Assembly: GCA_013141115.1 (NCBI GenBank)
Contig: JABFRP010000002.1
Span: forward strand, 1,910,647 to 1,974,646
Length of the DNA: 64,000 nucleotides
Reading direction: 5' to 3'
Source: Ferruginibacter sp.
Lineage (GTDB): Bacteria; Bacteroidota; Bacteroidia; Chitinophagales; Chitinophagaceae
The position numbers and the translations under genes were made by a program. Below the pieces are notes generated by a model. The model worked only from the letters and a program-made list of their open reading frames with translations, ran no database searches and was not told the DNA's origin. Of this stretch, positions 19,829 to 28,843 are shown piece after piece; positions within the stretch are counted from its first letter, which is position 1; every line of letters begins with the position of its first letter.

Positions 19829-19857
19829 TAATTAGCAGGCATTGTACCTGCTAATTA
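19829..19857. terminator. Hairpin between convergent genes
   Basis: TAATTAGCAGG and CCTGCTAATTA form a perfect 11-bp stem with a 7-base loop. It lies between the end of the NarL-type regulator and the end of the minus-strand acyl-CoA synthetase gene, so a two-way terminator is likely, although no long T-run follows on either side. Confidence 0.55.
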
Positions 19858-19866
19858 CTACGCTGG

Positions 19867-21660
19867 CTAATTGTAAATTCTTTCTACTGCATCTTTGTAT
19901 TTTTCCATTATCACTTTTCTTTTCAACTTTAGTGTGGGGGTTAGTTCACCACTGTCAATCGTCCATTCGTTGGGTAGCAGTTCAAACTTTTTAACCTGCT
20001 CTACATGATTAAAAAATTTATTAAAAGAGTCGAGTAGCTCTCTGTAAAGGTCTAATACTTTTGGGTTGTTTACCGCATCTTCAATGGTGGTAAATTTTAT
20101 GCCCTTATGCTGCATCCATTCTTTTAAATTAGGTACAGAGGGAACAATTAATGCGCCTACAAATTTTTGCTCAGCACCCACTACCATCATCTGTTCTACA
20201 AATGGGCTCTCCTTCATTTTATTTTCTATAGGTTGTGGCGCTACATATTTTCCACCGCTTGTTTTAAAAAGCTCTTTTTTACGATCGGTTATTTTTAAAT
20301 ATTTACCTTCTTCAAAAATGCCAATATCACCTGTATGTAACCAGCCATCAATTATAGTTTCGGCAGTTAAATCGGGGCGTTTATAATAACCCATCATTAC
20401 GCTGGGGCCTTTTACACAAATCTCTCCATCGGCTTCAAGCTTTACTTCCTGCCCGTCAATAACCAATCCAACGGTACCAAATTTTGTTCCTCCATTTTTG
20501 CGGCAGTTTACGCTAATTACCGGGCTGTTTTCTGTAGGGCCGTAGCCTTCGTAAATAGAAATTTTTGCAGCATTAAAAACCCTTAGCAAACGCACCTGGC
20601 ATGCAGCACCTCCTGTAATAATAAAATCAATATTATTGCCTAAGCCCTCCCGCCATTTACTAAAAATAATTTTATTAGCTAATGCCAGCTGAATATTGTA
20701 CCAGGCACCGCCGCTTTTTATATTATCGTATCTGCTGCCTAATGCTACCGCCCAATCAAATAATTTTCTTTTAACTCCTGTAAGTGCCGCACCTTTCTCC
20801 ATAATCTTTTCATACACTTTTTCAAGCAGCCTTGGTACAGTTGTAAATAAATGAGGCTTTACCTCTTTTAAATTTTCAGCAATGGTTTCCAAACTTTCTG
20901 CATAATAAATGGATATGCCGCTGGTGATGTAGATATAAGAAACCATTCTTTCAAAAATATGATTCAATGGTAAAAAACTTAATGCCCTGGCATGCGGACT
21001 ATCGGCAAAAGGAAAACTTGTTTTTGAATTAGCCACATTGCTTACAATATTGCGATGGCTGAGCATAACACCCTTGGGTGTACCGGTTGTGCCCGAGGTA
21101 TAAATAATAGTGGCACAATGATCAGCAAGAATTGTTTTTTTTAAATCTTCAAGCGCTGCTAAATTTTCACTGGTTACAGTATCAGTAATTGTTGTCCAGT
21201 AATCAACATCGGGTAATGCATCAAAACTGTATACATTTTTAAGTGTTGGTATCCTGTCTTTAACATTGTTTACTTTATCCAAAATATCCTGTCCGCTGAT
21301 AAACACATATTTTACTGTGGCATCATTAAAAATAAATTCAAGCTCATTAATATTGGTAGTGGGATAAATGGGGCAAAGTGCTGCACCAATTTGCTGACAG
21401 GCTAAATCGAGCAATAGCCACTCCGGCCTGTTTTTAGATATCAGTGCAATTTTATCCTGGTTTTCTATCTTCATATCATTGCCGCTTACCCCAAGCTGTA
21501 ATAAACCTGCACTAAGTTTATTTACAAGTTGCTGCACTTCCTGGGTGCTGTAGGTTTTCCATTGCCCGTTTTCTTTAGCAGCAAACATGTCGCTTTTAGC
21601 AAACTTGTTTAACTGGTAATCTATGCAATCAAATATTCTTGAGTTCTCATTCATAAGCAA
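19867..21660 (-). CDS. Long-chain fatty acid--CoA ligase (AMP-forming)
   Basis: A 597-residue ANL-superfamily enzyme that would activate fatty acids to acyl-CoA via an acyl-adenylate. The P-loop-like motif IIYTSGTTGTPKGVMLSH is intact, followed by the adenine-binding GYGPTEN, the HTGDIG segment and the hinge DRKKELFKTSGGKYV. The length and the C-terminal extension fit the FadD15-like group common in Bacteroidota. The start ATG at 21660 gives an N-terminus typical of the family. A 9-bp inverted repeat lies 10 bases upstream of the start and may be regulatory. The chain-length preference cannot be read from the sequence. Confidence 0.95.
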   Translation of the reverse strand: MLMNENSRIFDCIDYQLNKFAKSDMFAAKENGQWKTYSTQEVQQLVNKLSAGLLQLGVSGNDMKIENQDKIALISKNRPEWLLLDLACQQIGAALCPIYPTTNINELEFIFNDATVKYVFISGQDILDKVNNVKDRIPTLKNVYSFDALPDVDYWTTITDTVTSENLAALEDLKKTILADHCATIIYTSGTTGTPKGVMLSHRNIVSNVANSKTSFPFADSPHARALSFLPLNHIFERMVSYIYITSGISIYYAESLETIAENLKEVKPHLFTTVPRLLEKVYEKIMEKGAALTGVKRKLFDWAVALGSRYDNIKSGGAWYNIQLALANKIIFSKWREGLGNNIDFIITGGAACQVRLLRVFNAAKISIYEGYGPTENSPVISVNCRKNGGTKFGTVGLVIDGQEVKLEADGEICVKGPSVMMGYYKRPDLTAETIIDGWLHTGDIGIFEEGKYLKITDRKKELFKTSGGKYVAPQPIENKMKESPFVEQMMVVGAEQKFVGALIVPSVPNLKEWMQHKGIKFTTIEDAVNNPKVLDLYRELLDSFNKFFNHVEQVKKFELLPNEWTIDSGELTPTLKLKRKVIMEKYKDAVERIYN

Positions 21661-21669
21661 TCGTTGTAT

Positions 21670-21692
21670 CCTTAATCTCCGAAAGATTAAGG
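21670..21692 (-). promoter_or_regulatory. Inverted repeat in the leader of the acyl-CoA synthetase gene
   Basis: CCTTAATCT and AGATTAAGG form a perfect 9-bp dyad with a 5-base centre, ending 10 bases before the minus-strand start codon. No T-run follows on the minus strand, so an operator or a translation-controlling leader hairpin is as likely as a terminator for the upstream 2TM gene. Confidence 0.4.
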
Positions 21693-21732
21693 TGGTTAAA
21701 CTTTAAATTTTTATTAAGTATAGCAGCAAGCT

Positions 21733-22011
21733 TTATTTACCCTGATTTTTTAATTTCTCATATTCTCTTTCTGCAATGGTATCCTTATCGGTTTTATATG
21801 CTCTTATAAACTTTAATACTAAACCAATGCCCAATCCAAACATTACCCAAAGCGGCCAGGGCGTTCCGACATTATATCCATGACGGCCAGTAGTAAAAAA
21901 CCAAATTCCCCAGCAAATAACGGTTACTACCACAAATCCAATAAGACTATCTTGAAAATCGGCTCTTTTTTTGGCAAGCTTCCAAAGCCTTTCATCTTTT
22001 TGTTCTTCCAT
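21733..22011 (-). CDS. Small 2TM-domain membrane protein
   Basis: A 92-residue protein with a charged N-terminus (MEEQKDERLWKLAKKRADF), two hydrophobic segments (about 24-41 and 53-71) and a charged C-terminus. This is the layout of the Bacteroidota 2TM domain family, found alone or attached to LytS-type kinases. The ATG at 22011 is preferred over one six codons upstream because the family starts with a short acidic stretch. Function is unknown. It lies between the acyl-CoA synthetase and TPR protein genes, all on the minus strand. Confidence 0.75.
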   Translation of the reverse strand: MEEQKDERLWKLAKKRADFQDSLIGFVVVTVICWGIWFFTTGRHGYNVGTPWPLWVMFGLGIGLVLKFIRAYKTDKDTIAEREYEKLKNQGK

Positions 22012-22061
22012 AAAAATTATTTTAAACAAGATAATGAAAAAAATATAAAAAAAATGCAGCG

Positions 22062-23069
22062 TTAGTGATAGTATTGGCCGGAAGGGATTCTGAAGATTCT
22101 GCCTCTTTGAAAACGGCTAAGCTCATTATATTCGCCGGCATTTACGGTGATCCAGTTTTGATAGGCAGGTAAATTTTGTGCAGCAGTAAATATCCATTGG
22201 TTGTAGGCATCAAACATTCCTTCTTGTAATAATTGTTTTTGCAACTCAAAAAGTTTAAAAGGGTATTTGCTGCCAAAGTCGGTAAACCAATCTAAAATAA
22301 ACCTGGCCCTTATCATAGTAAGCGATTCGGTATTAATGCCACTGGCGGCAAGGCTGCTCTGTTTATTCATGCTTTGCAAAAAGGCTTGTATAAAACTGTT
22401 TTTTGTAGGGTTGTTCTTTTCATTTTCCAGGTCGCTATCTACAAATAGTTTTTTATAACTCTCCAGTAAAATATTTTTTATTTCAGGAGATAAAGCACTT
22501 GAAGGTTCGATGTTTAAAAATATTTCGCCATACAAAATGCCCCATACTTTATCGGTACTAAAATAATAATATTTGCAGGCGTTATAATAATTTTTGGAAA
22601 AACCGGGGTCCATTTCTATTCCTTTTTCCCATTGTTTAATGGCACTGTAATCTTTTTGTGCCCACAGTAATACACCCAATTCATTATAAAGAGCGCCGCT
22701 TTGTGGAAATTGCTTAAGGCCCCTTTTATACACTTTTTCACACTCTTTTGGGTTATCCAGTGCAAGGTAAATATCACCTGCTATTTGAAAGCATTGGTCA
22801 TCGGCATCAGGCCTTTCTAAAATCGGTTTGTAAATATCAAGTGCCTTTGGGTAATCTTTTGAAAAATAATAATTAAGCCCCAGGTCTTTTGCAATTTCAA
22901 TGCTTTTGCTATCTAGTTTTACTGCCCTGTTTAACACTAAAATTGCATTACTGTAATCTCCCTGGCGCATAAATGCACGGGCAGTTTCATGCAGTTGTGC
23001 AGCATCTTGTGCCGTTACTGTAAATGCAGTACATAAAATAATAAAGAAAAAAATAAACCGCTTGATCAT
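22062..23069 (-). CDS. Secreted or periplasmic TPR-repeat protein
   Basis: The 335-residue protein has a signal peptide ending VTAQ (cleavage near residue 21). Tandem tetratricopeptide repeats cover about 25-200 (for example ARAFMRQGDYSNAILVLNRA and YYFSKDYPKALDIYKPIL). The C-terminal part is not a recognisable domain. TPR arrays mediate protein contacts, and similar proteins in Bacteroidota are annotated only as TPR proteins. It is co-oriented with its neighbours, with a 49-base gap to the DUF1015 gene. No specific role can be assigned. Confidence 0.85.
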   Translation of the reverse strand: MIKRFIFFFIILCTAFTVTAQDAAQLHETARAFMRQGDYSNAILVLNRAVKLDSKSIEIAKDLGLNYYFSKDYPKALDIYKPILERPDADDQCFQIAGDIYLALDNPKECEKVYKRGLKQFPQSGALYNELGVLLWAQKDYSAIKQWEKGIEMDPGFSKNYYNACKYYYFSTDKVWGILYGEIFLNIEPSSALSPEIKNILLESYKKLFVDSDLENEKNNPTKNSFIQAFLQSMNKQSSLAASGINTESLTMIRARFILDWFTDFGSKYPFKLFELQKQLLQEGMFDAYNQWIFTAAQNLPAYQNWITVNAGEYNELSRFQRGRIFRIPSGQYYH

Positions 23070-23118
23070 TTATTAAAGTTATAGCTAAAACAAATACACA
23101 AAAAGTTAATCAAAAAAT

Positions 23119-24366
23119 TTAAGCTTCCTGTGCTTGTGCATCTATCAAATGCGTAAGTAATCCATCTCTCAGTTTAGGTTCAAACCAGGTGCTTTTGGGC
23201 GGCATTACATTACCACTATCGGCAATGTCAAATAATTGCTGAATGGTTACAGGGTGTAAGCTAAATGCCACGGTCATTTCGCCACTGGTTACCCTTTTTT
23301 CCAATTCGCTTAATCCACGGATGCCACCAACAAAATCTATACGCTTATCGGTACGTTGATCTTTAATACCCAGCACAGGTTCAAGTAAATTATTAGAAAG
23401 AATACTGATATCTAAAATACCGATCGGGTCTGTAGTAAATGTATTTTCTTTAGCTGTTAACTTATACCACTGGTTATTGAGGTACATACCAAACTCGTGC
23501 AATTTTACAGGTGATAAGGCTTCATTTATTTTTTCTACCAAAAAATTTGTTTTTACTTTTTCTATAAACTCCGCTTCGGTTAATCCATTCAAATCTTTTA
23601 TTACCCGGTTGTAATCCATAATATACAACTGATCGGATGGAAATAAAGTAGTTAAAAAATAATCGGCACCTTCCATAGCGGCATCGCCTAATGCTTTACG
23701 CACTTTAGCAGCAGAAGCAGCACGATGATGCCCATCGGCAATATAAGTAACCGGCACTTCGGTTTTAAATAACTCGGTAACACGGCTGATGATTTTGGTA
23801 TCATTTATCGTCCATATAGTATGCTGTATACCATCATCGGCGGTAAAATCATATACAGGGCTGCGGTCTTTTTTCCAATCATTAATCAGTGTATCAATAG
23901 CCTCAATATTTTTGTAGGCTAAAAAAACATTGCCTGTTTGTGCACCCGTTGTTTTTATATGATTGATCCTGTCTTGTTCTTTTTCGGGCCGGGTAAATTC
24001 ATGCTTTTTTATCAGGTCGTTTTCATAATCATCCACGCTGCTGCCGCATACTAATCCGGTTTGGCTTTTACCATTCATAATAAGCTGGTAAATATAATAG
24101 CAGGGTTTACTTTCTCTAAATAGAATATTGCGGCTGGTAAAAGCATCTAAGTTTTCTTTGGCTTTAGCGTACACTTCCTGCGAATATATATCCACAGATT
24201 CGGGCAGATCAATTTCACTTTTAGTGACGTGTAAAAAACTGGCAGGGTTACCCTGTGCTTCTACTTTAGCTTCTTTACTGTTTAATACATCATAAGGGCG
24301 TGATGCTACCTGCTTGGCTAATTGAGCTTCGGGCCTTAATGCTTTAAAAGGGGCAATTGTAATCAT
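23119..24366 (-). CDS. DUF1015 family protein
   Basis: The 415-residue protein matches the DUF1015 family: an N-terminal PFKALRPE, ASRPYDVLNSKEA, the central YIADGHHRAASAAKVR and the late LKRVTSGEMT-like segment (here LEKRVTSGEMTVAFSLHP). The family's biochemical role is not established, though conserved HH and Asp residues suggest an enzyme. It lies 42 bases downstream of serC, an arrangement that recurs in Bacteroidota and suggests a link to serine metabolism. That link is inference from context. Confidence 0.9.
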   Translation of the reverse strand: MITIAPFKALRPEAQLAKQVASRPYDVLNSKEAKVEAQGNPASFLHVTKSEIDLPESVDIYSQEVYAKAKENLDAFTSRNILFRESKPCYYIYQLIMNGKSQTGLVCGSSVDDYENDLIKKHEFTRPEKEQDRINHIKTTGAQTGNVFLAYKNIEAIDTLINDWKKDRSPVYDFTADDGIQHTIWTINDTKIISRVTELFKTEVPVTYIADGHHRAASAAKVRKALGDAAMEGADYFLTTLFPSDQLYIMDYNRVIKDLNGLTEAEFIEKVKTNFLVEKINEALSPVKLHEFGMYLNNQWYKLTAKENTFTTDPIGILDISILSNNLLEPVLGIKDQRTDKRIDFVGGIRGLSELEKRVTSGEMTVAFSLHPVTIQQLFDIADSGNVMPPKSTWFEPKLRDGLLTHLIDAQAQEA

Positions 24367-24408
24367 AGTGCTTTATATTATTATTAGGGAAGGTAAATGT
24401 TATTAGTA

Positions 24409-25476
24409 TTATTGGTGCAGTGTACTAAACTCCTGCATAACGCTTACCAAAAAATCTACACTGGATAAAGGTAATGCATTATATAAAGAAGCCCTGAAAC
24501 CCCCGGACAAACGATGGCCTTTAATTCCCACAATGCCGTTTTGTTTTGCAAAATTTAAAAAAGATTCTTCCAATGAAGGATCGTGCATTACAAAGCATAC
24601 ATTCATTTTGCTTCTGTCTTCTGTGGCAATAGTTCCTTTGAACAATGGGTTGCTGTCAATTTCATTATAAAGCGCTGCGGCCTTTGCATTATTAATTTTT
24701 TCAATTGCGGCTACACCACCCTGTGCTTTTAACCAGCGCAAGGTAAGCATGCAAACATATACTGCAAATACAGGTGGTGTATTTAACATGCTGCCTTCTT
24801 TAATATGGTTGCGGTAATCCATTATAGTAGGAATAGCACGTTTTATTTTACCTAAAATATTTTTGTTTACTACTACTACATTTACACCTGCGGCGCCAAT
24901 ATTTTTTTGTGCGCCGGCATAAATCAATCCAAAGGAATTAAAATCCATTTCACGGCTTAAAATATCACTACTCATATCGGCCACCATAATATTGCTGGTG
25001 TTGGGTATTTTTTGCCACTGGCTGCCATAAATGGTATTGTTGGTGGTAATATGAAAATATTTTGCATCATTAGGTACCGCAAAATCTTTAGGTATGCTGG
25101 TGTAATTATTTTCTTTACCGCTGCACACTACTTCTGGCTTGCCAAAAAGTTTGGCTTCCTTTATAGCTTTACTGCTCCATACACCGGTATCGGCATAAGC
25201 AGCAGTTTCTTTATCATCCAGCAAATTCATGGGTACCTGCATAAATTGTGTGCTGGCGCCACCATGCAAAAACAATACCTCATGGTCAGTATCTAAATGC
25301 ATAAGCTCTTTAAGCAAAGCCTGCGCCTCATCCATTACTGCCTGAAAAGTAGCAGTACGATGACCTAATTCCAATATGGATAAACCGGTATTATTATAAT
25401 TTAATATTGCCTGAGAAGCTTCTTCAAAAACTACCTGGGGTAAAATAGATGGGCCTGCGTTAAAATTGTGTAGCAC
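24409..25476 (-). CDS. serC: Phosphoserine aminotransferase
   Basis: A 355-residue PLP-dependent class V aminotransferase that converts 3-phosphohydroxypyruvate and glutamate to phosphoserine and 2-oxoglutarate (serine and pyridoxal phosphate synthesis). Diagnostic features are the start NFNAGPSILP, LELGHRTATF, FLHGGASTQF, HITTNNTIYGSQW and the PLP lysine Lys191 in YAGAQKNIG. The length is typical. DUF1015 follows in the same direction, probably co-transcribed. A TATTTTTG box about 40 bases upstream on the minus strand may be its -7 promoter element. Confidence 0.97.
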   Translation of the reverse strand: MLHNFNAGPSILPQVVFEEASQAILNYNNTGLSILELGHRTATFQAVMDEAQALLKELMHLDTDHEVLFLHGGASTQFMQVPMNLLDDKETAAYADTGVWSSKAIKEAKLFGKPEVVCSGKENNYTSIPKDFAVPNDAKYFHITTNNTIYGSQWQKIPNTSNIMVADMSSDILSREMDFNSFGLIYAGAQKNIGAAGVNVVVVNKNILGKIKRAIPTIMDYRNHIKEGSMLNTPPVFAVYVCMLTLRWLKAQGGVAAIEKINNAKAAALYNEIDSNPLFKGTIATEDRSKMNVCFVMHDPSLEESFLNFAKQNGIVGIKGHRLSGGFRASLYNALPLSSVDFLVSVMQEFSTLHQ

Positions 25477-25517
25477 TGGTTAGTTGATTAAAACTGAATT
25501 AAGATAAATTTTCGCTG

Positions 25518-25525
25518 CAAAAATA
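25518..25525 (-). promoter_or_regulatory. Candidate -7 promoter element for serC
   Basis: On the minus strand the sequence reads TATTTTTG, a match to the Bacteroidota TAnnTTTG element. It lies about 42 bases before the serC start. No TTG was found at the expected -33 distance, so support is partial. Confidence 0.4.
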
Positions 25526-25576
25526 CCCAAATCAAATTAATCGGTTGGTAAATGTGCAAAACATAGAAATCATTTA

Positions 25577-26545
25577 CTAATCCTCCTGTTTTCCCAGCAT
25601 TTTGCCGCCGGCTTTCCAATTATTATTTAATTCATCGAATTCTTTTAAATCCTGGGTACTAAATTTTTTATTTACCATTTTTTTTACATCTGGTTGTCCG
25701 GCATTTACCCAGGCGGTGTACCAAAAGCTGGCAATAGCATAAATAGACTGGCGCATTCTCCGCTCAATCATACCATCTAATTTTTTATTAAAGGCAATGG
25801 TAAATGCGGTGGAGTATTGCCTTACCGTTTTGCCATTTCTTTCTTCAAAAGAATATTTTTTATCGTTGCCAAACTGCTGTGTTAATTCTTTTTCAAAACT
25901 TAAAACACTATCGCTGGCTTTAGCACTTTCTAAAATGCGTTTCCAGATAAAATCTCCGGGATTTTTTATATACTCTGCTTTACCAATAAAAAAATCAAAC
26001 TCTTTTTCGGCCAGTAATTCCGGTACACGGCTTTCCCAAAAACCATGTATGCCACGTTGATTGCTAAATTGCCCGTTATGATTACTGTTGGCATGTAAGG
26101 GTACATGTGCATCGCCAATATAGTGGCCAATTTCTGCACTGTTCTTCATTATCTTACTAAAATTATTTTCTTTAAATGCTGCAGTTAATCTTGCTAACAT
26201 GGTTTGTATATGCCAGGGCACAATGCCAAACCTGTTTAAAGAGTCTTCGCCAAATTTTGCAATGGCATCGTTCCATTTACGGGGTAAACTATCGTAAGGG
26301 TATTTGCCATAATGGTCAATATCTATATAATGTCTTGGTCCTTCTTCAGGCACTGCATATCTTCTTTTATCAGGATCAACCGCATGTTCACTTAAAAAAG
26401 AAATATTGGGTTTATATAACACCATCATTTCAGGCGGCAATAAAAAAACAGCATAGTAATTTATTTTTTGATGAGCATAAAACCCCCAGGAGTGAGTTTT
26501 GGAATGAATAATTAATAATGAAATAATTAATAATGCTTTTTTCAT
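25577..26545 (-). CDS. Secreted zinc-dependent phospholipase C / S1-P1 nuclease-like protein
   Basis: The 322-residue protein has a signal peptide ending HSKTHS, cleaved just before WGFYAHQ. A mature N-terminal Trp is required in this superfamily because its amino group binds the trinuclear zinc site. Further ligands are visible in HYIDIDHYG, in EIGHYIGDAHVPLHANSNH and in HGFWESRVPEL. These fit the zinc PLC/S1-P1 fold, which hydrolyses phosphodiesters in lipids or nucleic acids. Sequence alone does not decide between lipase and nuclease. It is expected in the periplasm or outside the cell. Confidence 0.85.
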   Translation of the reverse strand: MKKALLIISLLIIHSKTHSWGFYAHQKINYYAVFLLPPEMMVLYKPNISFLSEHAVDPDKRRYAVPEEGPRHYIDIDHYGKYPYDSLPRKWNDAIAKFGEDSLNRFGIVPWHIQTMLARLTAAFKENNFSKIMKNSAEIGHYIGDAHVPLHANSNHNGQFSNQRGIHGFWESRVPELLAEKEFDFFIGKAEYIKNPGDFIWKRILESAKASDSVLSFEKELTQQFGNDKKYSFEERNGKTVRQYSTAFTIAFNKKLDGMIERRMRQSIYAIASFWYTAWVNAGQPDVKKMVNKKFSTQDLKEFDELNNNWKAGGKMLGKQED

Positions 26546-26587
26546 GCGATATTATTACAATAAAAATTGCTTTAAATTATTTATAGA

Positions 26588-27220
26588 TTACACACTGCCA
26601 TCATCCACATCAGTAATACCACCACTTACTGCAAACTTCATAGTTTGTGCAGCAGAAATATTGGTAATGGGTTTTACTCTTTCTTTAGGAATAACATATA
26701 CATTGCCTGCAACAGAATAGGCCATAGGAATATAAACTGTTACATAATCCTTTAAACCAAATTCCTCCATATCATCACGTGTGATAAAACCAAAGCGCCA
26801 TACATCATTATCATCCACATTAGCCAGTACATTTTTAGTAAACTTTTTTTTATCGCCGGCAAAAGCTTCAAAAAAATCACGGGTGGTGGAGTATATGTAT
26901 TTTATGCCGGGTGTTTTTTCCAGTATCTTATCCACAAAACTTACCACACGGCCGGTAATAAAGAATGAGCTGAAATAACCAATTACAACCAAAGCGGCTA
27001 TTATTATTAAAAAACCAATACCATAGTTCTGCACCCGTATAGTGCCCTGTACATCTTTGTAGGTAAAGATGGGTAATAAACTATCAATAGAAGTAACTAC
27101 CCAAAAAATAGCATAAGCAGTAATGGCTAAAGGTGCCAGTATTAATAAGCCCTGTAAAAAATACTGTAAAAGCTTGCTGTAGCTAAAAGGCTTTTTCATT
27201 TTTAATGATTTATTGGCCAA
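26588..27220 (-). CDS. DUF502 family membrane protein
   Basis: A 210-residue protein with two strong transmembrane segments (about 20-42, GLLILAPLAITAYAIFWVV, and about 68-90, GIGFLIIIAALVVIGYF). The soluble part includes GRVVSFVDKILEKTPGIKYIYSTTRD and the V.IP...Y..AG..Y.VP pattern typical of DUF502. The molecular function of the family is unknown. The start could be six codons downstream. It is the first gene of the minus-strand block and diverges from the sigma-54 activator gene. Confidence 0.85.
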   Translation of the reverse strand: MANKSLKMKKPFSYSKLLQYFLQGLLILAPLAITAYAIFWVVTSIDSLLPIFTYKDVQGTIRVQNYGIGFLIIIAALVVIGYFSSFFITGRVVSFVDKILEKTPGIKYIYSTTRDFFEAFAGDKKKFTKNVLANVDDNDVWRFGFITRDDMEEFGLKDYVTVYIPMAYSVAGNVYVIPKERVKPITNISAAQTMKFAVSGGITDVDDGSV

Positions 27221-27296
27221 AGATACTTGAAATACAAATGAGCATAATGACTGTTATAAACTAAGCATTATTGCAAGCAGAGGGTTATAATTTTTA

Positions 27297-27324
27297 TTGA
27301 CTAATTTTAGCTTTCATTAATTTG
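27297..27324 (+). promoter_or_regulatory. Candidate promoter for the sigma-54 activator gene
   Basis: TTG (27297-27299), a 17-base spacer and TTAATTTG (27317-27324) match the Bacteroidota -33/-7 promoter (TTG-N17-TAnnTTTG) with one mismatch in the second position of the -7 box. The predicted start of transcription is within a few bases of the ATG at 27335, implying a very short or absent leader. Confidence 0.5.
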
Positions 27325-27334
27325 TTGCTGATAA

Positions 27335-28669
27335 ATGAATAAAATTTTAATTGTTGATGACGAGGAAAAACTAAGAACCCTGCTTGCAAGAATCATTAGT
27401 TTAGAGGGATATGAAGTATTGCAGGCTGCAGATATAAAAGCTGCTTTTAAAAAACTGGAGCAGGCTGATATTGATGTGGTGCTTTGTGATGTTAAGCTGC
27501 CGGATGGCAATGGCGTTGAATTTTCACAAACAATAAAAAATAAATATCCTCTGATTGAAATTATACTGCTAACAGCTTACGGCAATATACCCGATGGGGT
27601 ACAGGCCATAAAAAACGGTGCTTTTGATTACATCACCAAAGGAGATGATAACAATAAGATCATTCCGCTATTGTATCGTGCAGCAGAAAAAGTAGCACTG
27701 GCCAAAAGAGTACAACATTTAGAAAAACAATTATCCAATAAATATTCTTTTGATAGTATTATTGGCAGATCAAAAAGTATTTTGGCTGCCATTGATATAG
27801 CAAAAAAAGTAGCCGTTACCGATGCTGCTGTTTTGCTAACCGGCGAAACAGGTACCGGCAAAGAAGTATTTGCACAAGCCATTCATAGTGCCAGCAACCG
27901 CAGCAGTAAAAATTTTGTTGCCATTAATTGTGCCGCCATTAGTAAAGATTTAATGGAAAGCGAGTTGTTTGGCCACAAAGCCGGCGCATTTACAGGCGCT
28001 ATAAAAGACACTAAAGGCTTTATGGAAGAAGCTAATAACGGCACTATTTTTTTAGATGAGATAGGGGAAATGCCTTTGGAATTGCAGGCTAAATTATTGC
28101 GGGTATTAGAAACCGGTGAGTTAATAAAAGTAGGCGAAAGTAAATCCATTAAATTAAATGTGCGGTTAATTACTGCTACCAACAGAAACTTAAAAAAGGA
28201 AATAGAAGCGGGGCATTTCAGAGAAGATCTGTTTTACCGTATTGCAGTTTTTCAAATACCATTACCTCCGCTTAGAGAAAGAGTTATTGATATTGAAGAA
28301 CTGGCGAATCATTTTGCAAAGATGGTAGCTGTTAAAACCGATAAAAAAATTAAACCTGTTTCAAAAGAGTTTAGCGAAGTTTTAAAACAGCATCAATGGA
28401 ATGGTAATATCCGTGAATTAAAAAACGTGATGGAACGGGCAGTGATATTAATGAATGATGATGAACTGGCTATTGAAAATTTACCTTTCGAATTGCAGCA
28501 GTCTTCCGCTTTGCCCAAACAACTTTCTGCCTTTGATTTAGCCAGTGCTGAAAAGCTACATATCCAAAAGGTACTCAACTATACCAATGGCAATAAAACT
28601 GAAACCGCCAAACTGCTCAATATTGCTTTAACTACATTATACCGTAAACTGGACGAATATAAATTGTAA
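27335..28669 (+). CDS. Sigma-54-dependent response regulator (NtrC type)
   Basis: The 444-residue activator has a receiver (Asp52 in VVLCDVKLPDGNG; Lys in YITKGDD), an AAA+ domain and a C-terminal Fis-type HTH (ETAKLLNIALTTLYRKLDEY). The AAA+ domain has Walker A GETGTGKE, the sigma-54 contact loop GAFTGA, Walker B IFLDEIGEM and the arginine-finger region FREDLFYRI. It would open sigma-54 promoters after phosphorylation. Its position directly before kdpFABC, with a sensor kinase at the far end of the same locus, makes it the likely Kdp regulator in place of the OmpR-type KdpE of enterobacteria. Unphosphorylated or other kinases could also feed it. Confidence 0.95.
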   Translation: MNKILIVDDEEKLRTLLARIISLEGYEVLQAADIKAAFKKLEQADIDVVLCDVKLPDGNGVEFSQTIKNKYPLIEIILLTAYGNIPDGVQAIKNGAFDYITKGDDNNKIIPLLYRAAEKVALAKRVQHLEKQLSNKYSFDSIIGRSKSILAAIDIAKKVAVTDAAVLLTGETGTGKEVFAQAIHSASNRSSKNFVAINCAAISKDLMESELFGHKAGAFTGAIKDTKGFMEEANNGTIFLDEIGEMPLELQAKLLRVLETGELIKVGESKSIKLNVRLITATNRNLKKEIEAGHFREDLFYRIAVFQIPLPPLRERVIDIEELANHFAKMVAVKTDKKIKPVSKEFSEVLKQHQWNGNIRELKNVMERAVILMNDDELAIENLPFELQQSSALPKQLSAFDLASAEKLHIQKVLNYTNGNKTETAKLLNIALTTLYRKLDEYKL

Positions 28670-28704
28670 CCTGTGCCTACAAACCATCTCAAAACGATAG
28701 GCCC

Positions 28705-28731
28705 ACCCTTTCAAAATGAAAGGGTTTTTTA
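28705..28731 (+). terminator. Intrinsic terminator after the sigma-54 activator gene
   Basis: ACCCTTTC and GAAAGGGT form a perfect 8-bp stem with a 5-base loop, followed directly by six further T residues. This separates the activator transcript from the kdp genes, which therefore need their own promoter. The dyad could alternatively be an upstream activator-binding site, since it lies about 75 bases before the second sigma-54-like box. Confidence 0.75.
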
Positions 28732-28767
28732 TTACTTCTATTTTCCACATTTTATTAAAACCCTTGC

Positions 28768-28814
28768 TGGCAAAGCATTTGGCTGCTACTGTCCCAATAT
28801 GGCGCAATAGTTGG
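28768..28814 (+). promoter_or_regulatory. Two sigma-54-like promoter boxes before the kdp genes
   Basis: TGGC-N7-TTGG occurs twice (28768-28782 and 28800-28814), 32 bases apart. The sigma-54 consensus is TGGC-N7-TTGC, so spacing is exact and only the final C of the -12 element differs. The second box would start transcription near 28826, 18 bases before the first small reading frame. No TAnnTTTG element was found between the terminator and the kdp genes. Confidence 0.4.
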
Positions 28815-28843
28815 CTATTACCTGCATATAAAACTTAAAAAAT

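Noticed and set aside
28705..28725. ACCCTTTC-N5-GAAAGGGT as an activator-binding site
   Set aside because: The dyad is followed at once by a T-run and is placed right after a gene end, so an intrinsic terminator is the simpler reading; the alternative is only noted.
28821..28825. CCTGC as a -12 element paired with TGGC at 28812
   Set aside because: The spacing between GG and GC is one base short of the strict sigma-54 requirement.
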